Notes: generated from the letters alone by a model not told the origin. Positions 1-6,436 are shown, numbered from the stretch's first letter. The stretch is DNA of 12,404 bases from an uncultured Bacteroidales bacterium (GCA_903899865.1 CAIUKZ010000180.1:1-12404), one strand, 5' to 3'. A program made the numbers and translations.

Positions 1-1
1 A

Positions 2-556
2 TCGAAAAACATCATTACTTATACTGGTTTAAACAATTATTCAATAGGTGTGTGGTGTGGATTTACTGACGATGCATGGTCTAGCTATGCCGACTTAACT
101 CCGATTTTGATAGGCGGCGTTGATGTATATAACTTAGATGCAGCCAATTATAGCTATGCCAGCGGTGGAGCAAAAAGTGGACTTATCAATCTTCCTTTGA
201 ATGGAACTGTAGATATGCTTGCTCATGCAAAAATGCCTGATCAATGTAAAAAAAGCTTTACACTCAAAGGTACAGGCAATAGTCGCACGGACGTATCTAC
301 TCCTGCTGCCAATCTTGCAACTGCGTATCCAAATCCTGCTATCAGCACAGAAACCATCACCATAACAGGCGATTTTTCAACTAATGCAACGCTAACAATA
401 CTAGACATGAATAGTTCCATTGTAGCTACTTCTGTGGTGACAAACAGCCAAACTATTCAGCTAAATCTGTCTGAATTCTCACTTAAAACAGGTATTTACA
501 TCGTGAAGATACAAGGTGAAAATCAAACCAATGTTGCTAAACTAATCATCAAGTAA
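2..556 (+). CDS. C-terminal part of a secreted protein with a type IX secretion (Por) sorting domain
   Basis: The reading frame is open from base 2 to the TAA at 554-556, so this is the last 184 residues of a gene that begins before the window. A GTG at 50 is in frame, but nothing suggests it is the real start. The last ~80 residues form a type A T9SS sorting domain: an AYPNP motif near residue 107, alternating beta-strand residues, a 'TGIYIVKI' strand and the terminal 'KLIIK'. In this family the domain directs the protein through the outer membrane by the Por secreton and is cleaved or anchored at the cell surface. The part before it (aromatic, Gly/Asn/Asp-rich, with Cys in 'WCGF' and 'DQCKKS') is not recognised and looks like a beta-rich extracellular domain. 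Family is confident from the C-terminus; substrate or activity is unknown. Confidence 0.85.
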   Translation, partial: SKNIITYTGLNNYSIGVWCGFTDDAWSSYADLTPILIGGVDVYNLDAANYSYASGGAKSGLINLPLNGTVDMLAHAKMPDQCKKSFTLKGTGNSRTDVSTPAANLATAYPNPAISTETITITGDFSTNATLTILDMNSSIVATSVVTNSQTIQLNLSEFSLKTGIYIVKIQGENQTNVAKLIIK

Positions 557-581
557 TTCAACAACTATTCGGATCATTTTA

Positions 582-622
582 AAAATGGCTCACATGGATT
601 TAATGCCCATGTGAGCCATTTT
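582..622 (+). terminator. Perfect 16-bp hairpin terminator after the T9SS gene
   Basis: Bases 582-597 (AAAATGGCTCACATGG) are exactly inverted at 607-622, with a 9-nt loop. The stem starts with A residues and ends with TTTT, so it can work as an intrinsic terminator in either direction. It lies 25 bp after the stop codon at 556. Confidence 0.8.
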
Positions 623-667
623 AGTTCGTCTATCTCCAACTTATAGAATGTCGTATTTGGGGTTAAT

Positions 668-683
668 GGACAAAAGTAATGCT
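668..683 (+). repeat. Left terminal inverted repeat of the IS
   Basis: GGACAAAAGTAATGCT, matching 16/16 to the complement of 1828-1843 and of 1868-1883. The preceding AAT is also shared with the complement of the sequence just outside the outer right copy (ATT at 1884-1886). That pair therefore matches over 19 bp. Confidence 0.75.
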
Positions 684-710
684 GGAATCTTCTGAAACGC
701 CGATTAATAG

Positions 711-718
711 TAACTTTG
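711..718 (+). promoter_or_regulatory. Possible -7 box of the transposase promoter
   Basis: TAACTTTG fits the Bacteroidetes -7 consensus TAnnTTTG and lies 16 bp before the apparent transposase ATG at 734. No clear -33 TTG/TTTG lies at the right distance upstream, so this is only a weak call. Confidence 0.25.
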
Positions 719-733
719 GTGCATTTGAAAATT

Positions 734-1646
734 ATGAATAAAAATTTGCTTTTATTGCGGGAGTAAAATAACGAAGAAAAATGGTTTTGTAAGAGGCGTT
801 CAACGATACAAATGTTTTGTTTGTGGTCGTCAATTTTTAAACACAAGCCGTTTAGACAAAGCTCAGCTTTGGGATGAATATAGTAACGGAAAACAAACTT
901 ACTTTCAACTTAGTGAGCGTTATGGGTGTAGTCCAAGAACCATTCAGCGACATTTGGATAAGGTGGAGCCCGTTAGGAGAACAACCTATAACAGCAATGT
1001 CAACGTATTAATGGATACTACCTATTTTGGACGCAGTTTTGGAGTGATGGTTTTTAAAGACAGTTTATCAGGTGAATTTTTATATACCTGCTATGTCAAG
1101 CATGAGACTAATGCTTTGTATGCAAAAGGATTAGAGATAATTGGAGCACGAGGGATAAAGATACAGAGTATTATTTGTGATGGGCGTAAGGGTCTTTTGA
1201 CTTTATACAAAGATATTCCAACACAGATGTGCCAGTTTCATCAAGTACAGATAGTATTGCGATATTTGACTCGCAAGCCCAAGCAACAGGCAGGTGTAGA
1301 ACTGCGAAAAGTTGCATTAACATTGACTAAAAGCAGTAAATCGGAATTTGAACATAGATTAGATAGGTGGTATATAAAATGGGAAAATTACTTGAATGAG
1401 CGTAGCCGTTCAGCAATTACAGGTAAGAGTTATTACACGCATAAAAAGTTACGAAGTGCGTATTTAAGTTTGAAGAGAAACATGCCATATCTATTTGTTT
1501 TTGAGAAATATACAGAGTTAAACATGCCAAATACAACGAATGCTTTAGATGGTAGCTTTTCTGATTTAAAGAACAAACTAAGAAATCATAATGGTCTGAA
1601 TCTAAGCTGAAAAAAGAAATTTATTAATGGGTTTTTTAAGGCATAG
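734..1646 (+). pseudogene. IS256-family transposase, zinc-binding variant, with frameshift and premature stop
   Basis: The conserved frame runs from 738 to a TGA at 1608-1610. It encodes a zinc ribbon (CFYC at 747-758, CFVC at 813-824, then GRQF), a short helix-turn-helix-like stretch ('ERYGCSPRTIQRHL') and a DDE-type core. The core has Asp in 'NVLMDTTYF', Asp in 'IICDGRKGLL', the 'QMCQFHQ' motif and an acidic residue in 'NTTNALDGSFSDLKNK'. No ATG lies in this frame at the N-terminus. The obvious ATG at 734 is one base out of frame: with four instead of five A's at 740-744 it would read MNKICFYCGS. At the other end, removing the TGA continues the frame for 11 codons (KKKFINGFFKA) to TAG at 1644-1646, which looks like the normal tail. 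CGA to TGA is the likely change. The longest uninterrupted product from a non-ATG start is 954-1610 (TTG), which would lack the zinc ribbon. Slippage in the A run or an ATT start could still rescue some protein. Confidence 0.7.
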
Positions 1647-1654
1647 CAGCTCAT

Positions 1655-1710
1655 AAAAAAGTTGAAAGAGCTACCCTAGAAAAGATAGCTCTTTGCTTTC
1701 GACTTTTTTT
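1655..1710 (+). terminator. Hairpin terminator after the transposase
   Basis: AAAGAGCTA (1665-1673) pairs perfectly with TAGCTCTTT (1686-1694). Outer A-rich and T-rich arms (1655-1662 with 1702-1710) extend the stem, and it ends in a run of seven T's at 1704-1710. It starts about 10 bp after the restored stop of the transposase. Confidence 0.65.
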
Positions 1711-1827
1711 GTGTCGCTGGTCAAAGTATCCCTGACAAGTTGCTCCCCAGCAGAGCTTGTTTCCGTTTTGTTTGACAAACAAATATAAGCTTTAACTCTT
1801 GATGGGCAAAAAAACAAACAAATTTTG

Positions 1828-1843
1828 AGCATTACTTTTGTCC
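1828..1843 (-). repeat. Right terminal inverted repeat of the IS (inner copy)
   Basis: AGCATTACTTTTGTCC, the exact complement of 668-683. It lies after the transposase and its terminator and is the nearest candidate for the right end. Confidence 0.65.
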
Positions 1844-1867
1844 ACTTGAAGAAAAGAACCTCAAAAT

Positions 1868-1883
1868 AGCATTACTTTTGTCC
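1868..1883 (-). repeat. Extra (outer) copy of the IS end sequence
   Basis: The same 16 bases as 1828-1843 in the same orientation, exactly 40 bp further right. It is either the true right end (an element with a doubled end) or a relic of an earlier insertion of a related element. The match to the left end extends outward by three bases (ATT), slightly favouring this copy as the partner of 668-683. Confidence 0.65.
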
Positions 1884-1966
1884 ATTACACCGACTTTCAT
1901 TACTGTTTCAGAGGATGCATCCTCAAATCTTTTGGTCAAAATCAATGACAATCGGAACATAATCAT

Positions 1967-1974
1967 TATTTTTG
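1967..1974 (+). promoter_or_regulatory. Possible -7 box for tatAC
   Basis: TATTTTTG matches TAnnTTTG and lies 37 bp before the tatA ATG, but there is no TTTG at the expected -33 spacing. If used, it would place the transcription start near 1980. Confidence 0.25.
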
Positions 1975-2011
1975 CCATCACATCGTAGTTGAAATTTAAA
2001 ATTATTGAATT

Positions 2012-2230
2012 ATGAATCATTTGTTGTTTATGAATTTGGGAGCTGGAGAGATTATCATTGTGGCTCTGGTGGTGCTTTTATTATTTGGCGGAAAAAAAAT
2101 CCCCGAATTGATGCATGGCATTGGCAAAGGCGTGAAAAGTTTCAAAGACGGGATGAATGACATTGAGTCTGACCTTAAAAGTGGAGCTAAAAAAGACAAC
2201 AAAATTGACAACTCAGACTCTACAAAGTAA
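2012..2230 (+). CDS. tatA: Twin-arginine translocase subunit TatA/TatE
   Basis: A 72-residue protein with TatA architecture: a short periplasmic N-terminus, one membrane helix (about residues 12-25, 'EIIIVALVVLLLFGG'), the hallmark hinge 'FGGKKIPEL', then an amphipathic helix ('MHGIGKGVKSFKDGMNDIESDL') and a charged, disordered tail. TatA polymerises around TatBC to let folded, often cofactor-bearing proteins with twin-arginine signals cross the inner membrane. A second ATG at 2030 ('MNLGAGEI') is an equally credible start, since TatA proteins usually have only a few residues before the helix. tatC starts 3 bp after the stop, so the two are one operon. No separate tatB is nearby; many organisms use one TatA-type protein for both roles. 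Confidence 0.95.
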   Translation: MNHLLFMNLGAGEIIIVALVVLLLFGGKKIPELMHGIGKGVKSFKDGMNDIESDLKSGAKKDNKIDNSDSTK

Positions 2231-2232
2231 AA

Positions 2233-3021
2233 ATGAGTGAATCAAATGAGGGTGAAATGACCTTTTGGGATCATCTGGATGACTTACGAAAAATTATTTT
2301 TCGTATTCTTGCTGTTGTAATAGTCATTTCTCTATTCTTGTTTTCATTCATGAATGAAATTTTTGACCGTTTCATTTTAGCACCTTCACGTTCCAACTTT
2401 TTTTTGTATCAATGGCTCAATGAGCTGGCACAAAAGATACCCTACATACCCGACTTTTGCTTAGGTGCGTTTCAGGTCAAAATCATCAATATCAACCTCG
2501 CTTCTCAATTTCTCATCCACATGTCCACCTCCTTGTGGCTAGGATTGGTTCTTAGTTTTCCAGTTGTCATCTACCAGATATACCTCTTTGTTAAACCAGC
2601 CTTATACAGTTACGAACGCCAAAACATAGGGTGGGCCATTTTTTTTGGAAATCTGCTATTCTATGCTGGTTTGGCGTTGGGATATCTGATGGTTTTTCCA
2701 CTCACTTTACGTTTTCTCGCTGGCTATCAATTAAGTACATATATCGAAAACAGCGTTTCGTTGGATTCATACATGGACAGCTTTCTAATGCTGTGTTTCA
2801 TGATGGGGCTAGTGTTCGAACTACCATTATTGTCATGGTTACTATCTAAAATTGGGGTGTTGCATCGCAGTTTTTTCACTAAATTCAGAAAACATGCCAT
2901 TGTCATTTTACTCCTCATCGCAGCATTTATAACTCCTTCCAGCGATCCATTTACGCTTATGGTGGTTTTTCTTCCACTCTATCTGCTATGGGAAATTAGT
3001 GCCATGGTGGTGAAGAAGTAA
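2233..3021 (+). CDS. tatC: Twin-arginine translocase subunit TatC
   Basis: A 262-residue polytopic membrane protein of the TatC family, the receptor for twin-arginine signal peptides. The N-terminal cytoplasmic signature is present ('MTFWDHLDDLRKIIFR', equivalent to the family's HLxELRxR). So are the conserved 'SFPVVIYQIYLFVKPALYSYER' region in TM2 and the loop after it, 'GLVFELPL' in TM4 and 'AAFITPSSDPFTLMVVFLPLYLLWEIS' at TM5-6. Six membrane helices can be placed. The first periplasmic loop (about residues 48-90) is longer than in E. coli TatC, which is common in Bacteroidota. It is translated right after tatA. Two putative Tat substrates (the minus-strand gene ending at 3492 and the ferredoxin gene at 4077) follow, which fits a local export role. 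Confidence 0.96.
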   Translation: MSESNEGEMTFWDHLDDLRKIIFRILAVVIVISLFLFSFMNEIFDRFILAPSRSNFFLYQWLNELAQKIPYIPDFCLGAFQVKIININLASQFLIHMSTSLWLGLVLSFPVVIYQIYLFVKPALYSYERQNIGWAIFFGNLLFYAGLALGYLMVFPLTLRFLAGYQLSTYIENSVSLDSYMDSFLMLCFMMGLVFELPLLSWLLSKIGVLHRSFFTKFRKHAIVILLLIAAFITPSSDPFTLMVVFLPLYLLWEISAMVVKK

Positions 3022-3079
3022 ACAAGTAGACGAGTTAACAAGTTAAGATGTAAACGAGTAAACGAGTTAACAAGTAAAC
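3022..3079. repeat. Degenerate 7-9 nt tandem repeat downstream of tatC
   Basis: The sequence is built from variants of AACAAGT, AAACGAGT and AACAAGTT, repeated about eight times directly after the tatC stop codon. It is too short and irregular for a CRISPR or a coding repeat. Its last unit forms the left arm of the hairpin at 3067-3097. Confidence 0.6.
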
Positions 3080-3097
3080 AATGCGTTTACTTGTTAA
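3067..3097. terminator. 13-bp perfect hairpin between convergent genes
   Basis: TTAACAAGTAAAC (3067-3079) is exactly inverted at 3085-3097 with a 5-nt loop. It lies between tatC and the convergent minus-strand gene, so it could end transcription from both sides. It has no proper T run, and the stem is AT-rich, so termination is plausible but not certain. Confidence 0.5.
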
Positions 3098-3126
3098 TAC
3101 CAATTTACGTATTAGGCAGACCCCAA

Positions 3127-3492
3127 CTAGATTGTTACTGTTACTTTTTCGGTTACAATCATATAGTAGCGTGCAAAATTCTCATCTTTCATGTGTTCGA
3201 TCAATTCTGCTTGCCATTTTTTTGCTTCCTCTGACAATGCTACAAGTTTCTTATTGTTTTCAAGGTGCTCAGCATCCTGCTTCTGAAACTTTGCCATATC
3301 ATGAAATTCATCCAACCATTTTTCATATTTCTCCATGAATTTTGATTGTTCAGGTGTGAGTTGATACGCATCCTTCTTATCGGTTATCAAACTCTCCACC
3401 TGTGCCAATCCACTGGCTGAAATTGCTGTTGCTGAGGCTATAAGCCCCAATTTTTTAAGAAAATCTCTTCGTGTACTTTCGTATCCGTCCAT
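3127..3492 (-). CDS. Small protein with a twin-arginine signal peptide, function unknown
   Basis: A 121-residue protein starting at the ATG complementary to 3490-3492 and ending at TAG (3127-3129). The N-terminus is a clear Tat signal: 'STRRDFLKKLG' (residues 6-16) followed by a small-residue hydrophobic stretch and a possible cleavage site after 'SASGLA' (about residue 30). The mature part is about 90 residues, highly charged and probably all helical ('LTPEQSKFMEKYEKWLDEF', then Lys/Glu-rich helices). It has no cysteine, no haem motif and no membrane helix, so it carries no obvious cofactor itself. It is transcribed towards tatC and away from the ferredoxin gene. Possible roles are an accessory, chaperone or small structural subunit that follows the Tat route with a partner. 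The Tat export call is strong; the function is not recognised. Confidence 0.75.
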   Translation of the reverse strand: MDGYESTRRDFLKKLGLIASATAISASGLAQVESLITDKKDAYQLTPEQSKFMEKYEKWLDEFHDMAKFQKQDAEHLENNKKLVALSEEAKKWQAELIEHMKDENFARYYMIVTEKVTVTI

Positions 3493-4076
3493 AATTTGAA
3501 ATTTTTAAATTTTATATTTGTGATATACTTACATTACCAACTTTAGAAACCGATTACATTTTTTTCATGCGCAATTTTGGGTGAAAAATCACAGGAGTTG
3601 TGACTATCCAAACCCTACAACTTAGCACATTACAATCAACATCAGTTACAATACATATTAGTATCAAATTGTTTAATCCATTGCAATTTTTCTCAAAATA
3701 AAAAATTCATTGAACATTTCATTTTTTTTAGTGTTGGTACTCATGAAGGCAAACAAAGAGCTGAATTGATTGATTAAATCTTATTAAACAAGGAACTTCT
3801 AGAATGTAAAACTCTTGTTTATTATGGATTTTAAATACCTGATTGATGATTTGATACAATATTTTTTTGTCAACTCCATTTATATTTATATATTTGCTTT
3901 AAACTACTTTAACTAAAGATAGAAGTAGATGAATGAAGGTAAATAATGAGTAGGTCTTCATTGAGTGCATTTTTATTCTGTAAAACTAGGTGTGAAATTG
4001 AATCGATGATTTTCATCTCCTCATACTTAAGTCAAGTCAGAATACTGTTAATTTATTTTATTTATTATTTTTTAGC
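3493..4076. other. 584-bp intergenic region between divergent Tat-substrate genes
   Basis: Very AT-rich, with stops in all frames and no ORF worth calling. It must contain the start regions of the minus-strand gene at 3492 and of the plus-strand respiratory cluster at 4077. The one convincing site is the promoter at 3866-3896. A second -7-like TATATTTG at 3513-3520 (plus strand) has its TTTG only 14 bp upstream and no gene within 500 bp, so it is not called. A small 6-bp hairpin (AGTTGT at 3596-3601 with ACAACT at 3617-3622) is unremarkable. Confidence 0.6.
3866..3896 (+). promoter_or_regulatory. Bacteroidetes-type promoter for the respiratory cluster
   Basis: TTTG at 3866-3869, a 19-bp spacer, then TATATTTG at 3889-3896. 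Both elements match the -33/-7 consensus of the primary sigma factor of Bacteroidetes (TTTG and TAnnTTTG, spacer about 19-21). Transcription would begin near 3903, giving a leader of about 170 nt before the ATG at 4077. No other site of this quality was seen upstream of the cluster. Confidence 0.6.
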
Positions 4077-5042
4077 ATGATAGAAAAAGAAGAACAGCCG
4101 AAGAAAAAAACCAGAAGAGAATTTTTACAGCAACTGGGCATTGTTGGAATTGGCTCTACATTAGGTGGATCAGCTATTTTGGCTGCTCTCAATTATGATA
4201 AAAGTAAAACAGATAGCCAACGCATCAGGGTTCTTACAGCTCAAAATGAGTTGCATGAAATAAATAAAGATGATTTACACAAAGTACTTCCTTCGAAGCA
4301 TGGCAAACTGACATATCTCCAACAGCAAGGACGTGACGGATTGGAAGGCAAGCGATTTGTGATGGTGATAGACCTTTCCAAATGCCAAAATGCACGTAAG
4401 TGTATGGCTGCCTGTCAGAACGCCCATCACCTACGTCCTGAACAGCATCACATCAATGTGCTGAAAATGGAAGAGACTGAAAACACTCCTCCATACTACA
4501 TGCCCAAACCTTGTCAGCATTGTGACAACCCACCATGCGTGGCTGTGTGTCCAGTAGATGCAACCTTCAAACGTCAAGATGGTATTGTGTTGATAGATAA
4601 CGAACGGTGCATCGGCTGTAGATTTTGCATCGCAGCTTGTCCGTATAGCGCCCGCATTTTCAACTGGGCTGAACCATTGAACGCTCAAGTGGAGAAAGAC
4701 GTAGAATATAATGTAGAATTGAACGTGCCACAGAAAAAAGGAACTATCAGCAAATGTTTATTCAGTGCCGATCAAGTGCGTTTAGGTAAATTACCCTACT
4801 GTGTGTCAGCTTGTCCAAATGGTGTGTACTACTTCGGCGATGAAAATGAAGATACTGTCACCAATGGCACCACCAAAGAAACTGTTCGGTTCAAAAAACT
4901 GCTTGAAGACAATGGCGGTTACACACTGATGCCAGAGCTTGGCACTAAACCACGTGTATATTATTTACCTCCAAAAGGAAAAACAGTGCCCTTTAACGAG
5001 CAGGATAGAGAAGAAGCGTCTGAGCACCTTCACCATTCCTAA
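4077..5042 (+). CDS. Tat-exported ferredoxin-like iron-sulfur subunit (HybA/NrfC/DsrO-like)
   Basis: A 321-residue electron-transfer subunit with a twin-arginine signal ('KKTRREFLQQLG', residues 10-21, then a hydrophobic stretch to about residue 38 that may be cleaved or stay as an anchor). Four ferredoxin cysteine motifs follow. Motif I is C103-C109-C113 with Ala106 where a Cys is expected; motif II is C146-C149-C154-C158P. Motif III is C178-C181-C184-C188P; motif IV is C227-C242-C246P with Ser230 where a Cys is expected. That is 14 of the 16 usual ligands. In the family such subunits wire a membrane NrfD partner to a periplasmic redox partner, and the next gene is an NrfD-type protein. There is no molybdopterin subunit in the cluster. 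The ATG at 4077 gives a well-formed Tat signal and follows the promoter at 3866-3896. The family call is strong; the exact electron donor or acceptor is inferred. Confidence 0.9.
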   Translation: MIEKEEQPKKKTRREFLQQLGIVGIGSTLGGSAILAALNYDKSKTDSQRIRVLTAQNELHEINKDDLHKVLPSKHGKLTYLQQQGRDGLEGKRFVMVIDLSKCQNARKCMAACQNAHHLRPEQHHINVLKMEETENTPPYYMPKPCQHCDNPPCVAVCPVDATFKRQDGIVLIDNERCIGCRFCIAACPYSARIFNWAEPLNAQVEKDVEYNVELNVPQKKGTISKCLFSADQVRLGKLPYCVSACPNGVYYFGDENEDTVTNGTTKETVRFKKLLEDNGGYTLMPELGTKPRVYYLPPKGKTVPFNEQDREEASEHLHHS

Positions 5043-5105
5043 AGAATATCTACTTATTAACTCAATGCACAAAATTACGAATTCAAACTGCCGAATACTT
5101 TGCTT

Positions 5106-6416
5106 ATGTTAGAACAATCAACAAAGGATAAAATTACATCCGACTTATTACGTTCCATACGCCTAACCAATAGTTTTAAAGCTTGGATGGCATTTCTTAC
5201 TCTTTCCTTATTTGTTTGCTTGGGAGCTTATGTGTACCAACTCAACAAAGGACTGGTAGTGACTGGTTTGGGTGATTATGTGTCGTGGGGCATGTATATC
5301 TCAAATTTTGTGTTTTTTGTTGCTACAAGTTTAATAGGGATGCTTATCAGTGCTGTATTGGGTCTTTCTGGACAGAAATGGGCTACACCCTTGGCTCGTA
5401 TGGCCGAAATAATAGCGCTCGCATTTGCAGCTGTTGCAGGATTAGTGATTGTGTCTGACATGGGGCGTCCTGACAGATTGCTCAATGTGTTTATACACGG
5501 AAGAATACAATCGCCCATCGTGTGGGACATCACCGTAGTAACTGTTTATGTTCTAATCAGTACCTTGTTCCTATACATCCCACTTATTCCTGATTTGAAA
5601 ATTTGTCACGACAAAATAGAGAAACTACATCCTATTGCTAGAAAGGCATATAAACTGTTATCTCTCAACTACACTGGCTCTCATGAACAGGATTTAATCA
5701 TTAAAAAACTTACAAGAGCCATTGCCATTTTTATAATCCCTGTTGCATTTGCAATACACACTGTCACTTCATGGCTGTTTGCCAACACATCTAGAGTTGG
5801 ATGGGATTCCACCATTTTTGGTCCCTATTTTATCACTGGAGCATTTGTTTCTGGCACATCTGCCATCGTGATTGCCATGTATTTCTTTCGCACCAATTAC
5901 AAGCTGCAAGAATATATCACACTCGAACATTTTGATAAGATTGGGAAATTATTGGTGTTAGTTTCATTGGTGTATTTATATTTCAACTTGAATGAATACA
6001 TGGTGCCAGGATATAAAATGAAAAAATTTGATGCTCGACACATCAACGCACTTTTTACTGGCGCTCATGCATTTTTGTTTTGGTCGGTACAGTTGGGTGG
6101 ATTGATTATTCCAATCATACTTCTGATATTCAACAAGATGAGAAAACCATTGCCATTATTAATAATCGCCTGTTGCGTATTTGTAGGTGGGTGGTTCAAA
6201 AGATATATCATTGTGGTGCCAACGATGGAACATCCCTATTTGCCCATACAAAACGTGCCATTGAATTTCAAAGTATATTCACCTACCTTGGTAGAAATAC
6301 TAATAACCATTGCACCGATGATTTTAGTGTTGCTTATCGTATCTACTTTAGCCAAAATAATCCCGATTGTTCCCATTCAAGAAACCATTGAAGAGTTAGA
6401 AGAAAGCCACGATTAA
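5106..6416 (+). CDS. NrfD/PsrC-type integral membrane subunit (quinone-site protein)
   Basis: A 436-residue membrane protein of the NrfD/polysulfide reductase PsrC family. About ten helices can be placed (roughly residues 25-47, 57-86, 98-117, 139-162, 203-226, 238-262, 279-303, 318-343, 349-371, 396-420). Family marks are 'SDMGRPDR' (117-124, cf. DLGRPER), the preceding Ala-rich helix, and 'HTVTSWLF...GPYFITGAFVSGTSAIV' (218-255). These proteins bind quinol or quinone and dock the ferredoxin subunit on the periplasmic face. I chose the ATG at 5106 over the upstream in-frame TTG at 5100, which adds only two residues. It lies 63 bp after the ferredoxin gene and 20 bp before the first cytochrome, so co-transcription is likely. 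It resembles the large ActC/QrcD/DsrP-like members rather than the shorter enteric NrfD, but subfamily assignment needs a tree. Confidence 0.87.
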   Translation: MLEQSTKDKITSDLLRSIRLTNSFKAWMAFLTLSLFVCLGAYVYQLNKGLVVTGLGDYVSWGMYISNFVFFVATSLIGMLISAVLGLSGQKWATPLARMAEIIALAFAAVAGLVIVSDMGRPDRLLNVFIHGRIQSPIVWDITVVTVYVLISTLFLYIPLIPDLKICHDKIEKLHPIARKAYKLLSLNYTGSHEQDLIIKKLTRAIAIFIIPVAFAIHTVTSWLFANTSRVGWDSTIFGPYFITGAFVSGTSAIVIAMYFFRTNYKLQEYITLEHFDKIGKLLVLVSLVYLYFNLNEYMVPGYKMKKFDARHINALFTGAHAFLFWSVQLGGLIIPIILLIFNKMRKPLPLLIIACCVFVGGWFKRYIIVVPTMEHPYLPIQNVPLNFKVYSPTLVEILITIAPMILVLLIVSTLAKIIPIVPIQETIEELEESHD

Positions 6417-6436
6417 AATTTTAGGAATTTATATTT

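Larger units (their letters stand above)
668..1843 (+). mobile_element. IS256-like insertion sequence (zinc-binding variant), probably inactive
   Basis: About 1.18 kb bounded by exact 16-bp inverted repeats: GGACAAAAGTAATGCT at 668-683 and its complement at 1828-1843. A transposase lies between them, followed by a hairpin terminator. The size and the transposase fit an IS256-group element. A further inverted copy of the end sequence at 1868-1883 makes the right boundary uncertain, and if that copy is the true end the element is 1216 bp. I see no direct target-site duplication next to either pair of ends. The element sits in the gap between the T9SS gene terminator and tatA and interrupts no gene I can identify. 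Confidence 0.7.
1711..2011. other. Non-coding right end of the IS and tatA leader
   Basis: No gene is supported here. The stretch holds the two inverted IS-end copies and, at 1911-1924, a perfect 14-bp palindrome (GAGGATGCATCCTC). A frame is open from 1803 to a TAG at 1986-1988 but has no ATG and crosses the IS end, so it is not called. At most it could be a gene remnant. Confidence 0.5.

Noticed and set aside
574..846. 90-codon minus-strand ORF over the IS left end
   Set aside because: It is the antisense shadow of the terminator and transposase start, with no family features.
1911..1924. 14-bp palindrome GAGGATGCATCCTC as an operator for tatAC
   Set aside because: A single palindrome with no adjacent regulator gene and no second copy; it could be chance.
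1803..1988. Open frame crossing the right IS ends, ending in TAG at 1986-1988
   Set aside because: It has no ATG, runs through the IS terminal repeats, and the residues match nothing I recognise. At most it is the tail of a gene cut by the insertion, which cannot be shown here.
3022..3097. CRISPR array
   Set aside because: The units are only 7-9 nt, degenerate and without spacers, and there are no cas genes nearby.
3081..3338. 85-codon plus-strand ORF opposite the small Tat protein
   Set aside because: It is antisense to a gene with a clear twin-arginine signal and starts inside the hairpin after tatC.
3513..3520. TATATTTG as a second promoter in the intergenic region
   Set aside because: The nearest TTTG is only 14 bp upstream and no plus-strand gene follows for more than 500 bp.
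5100..5105. TTG start two codons before the chosen NrfD ATG
   Set aside because: It adds only two residues and offers no better initiation context than the ATG at 5106.
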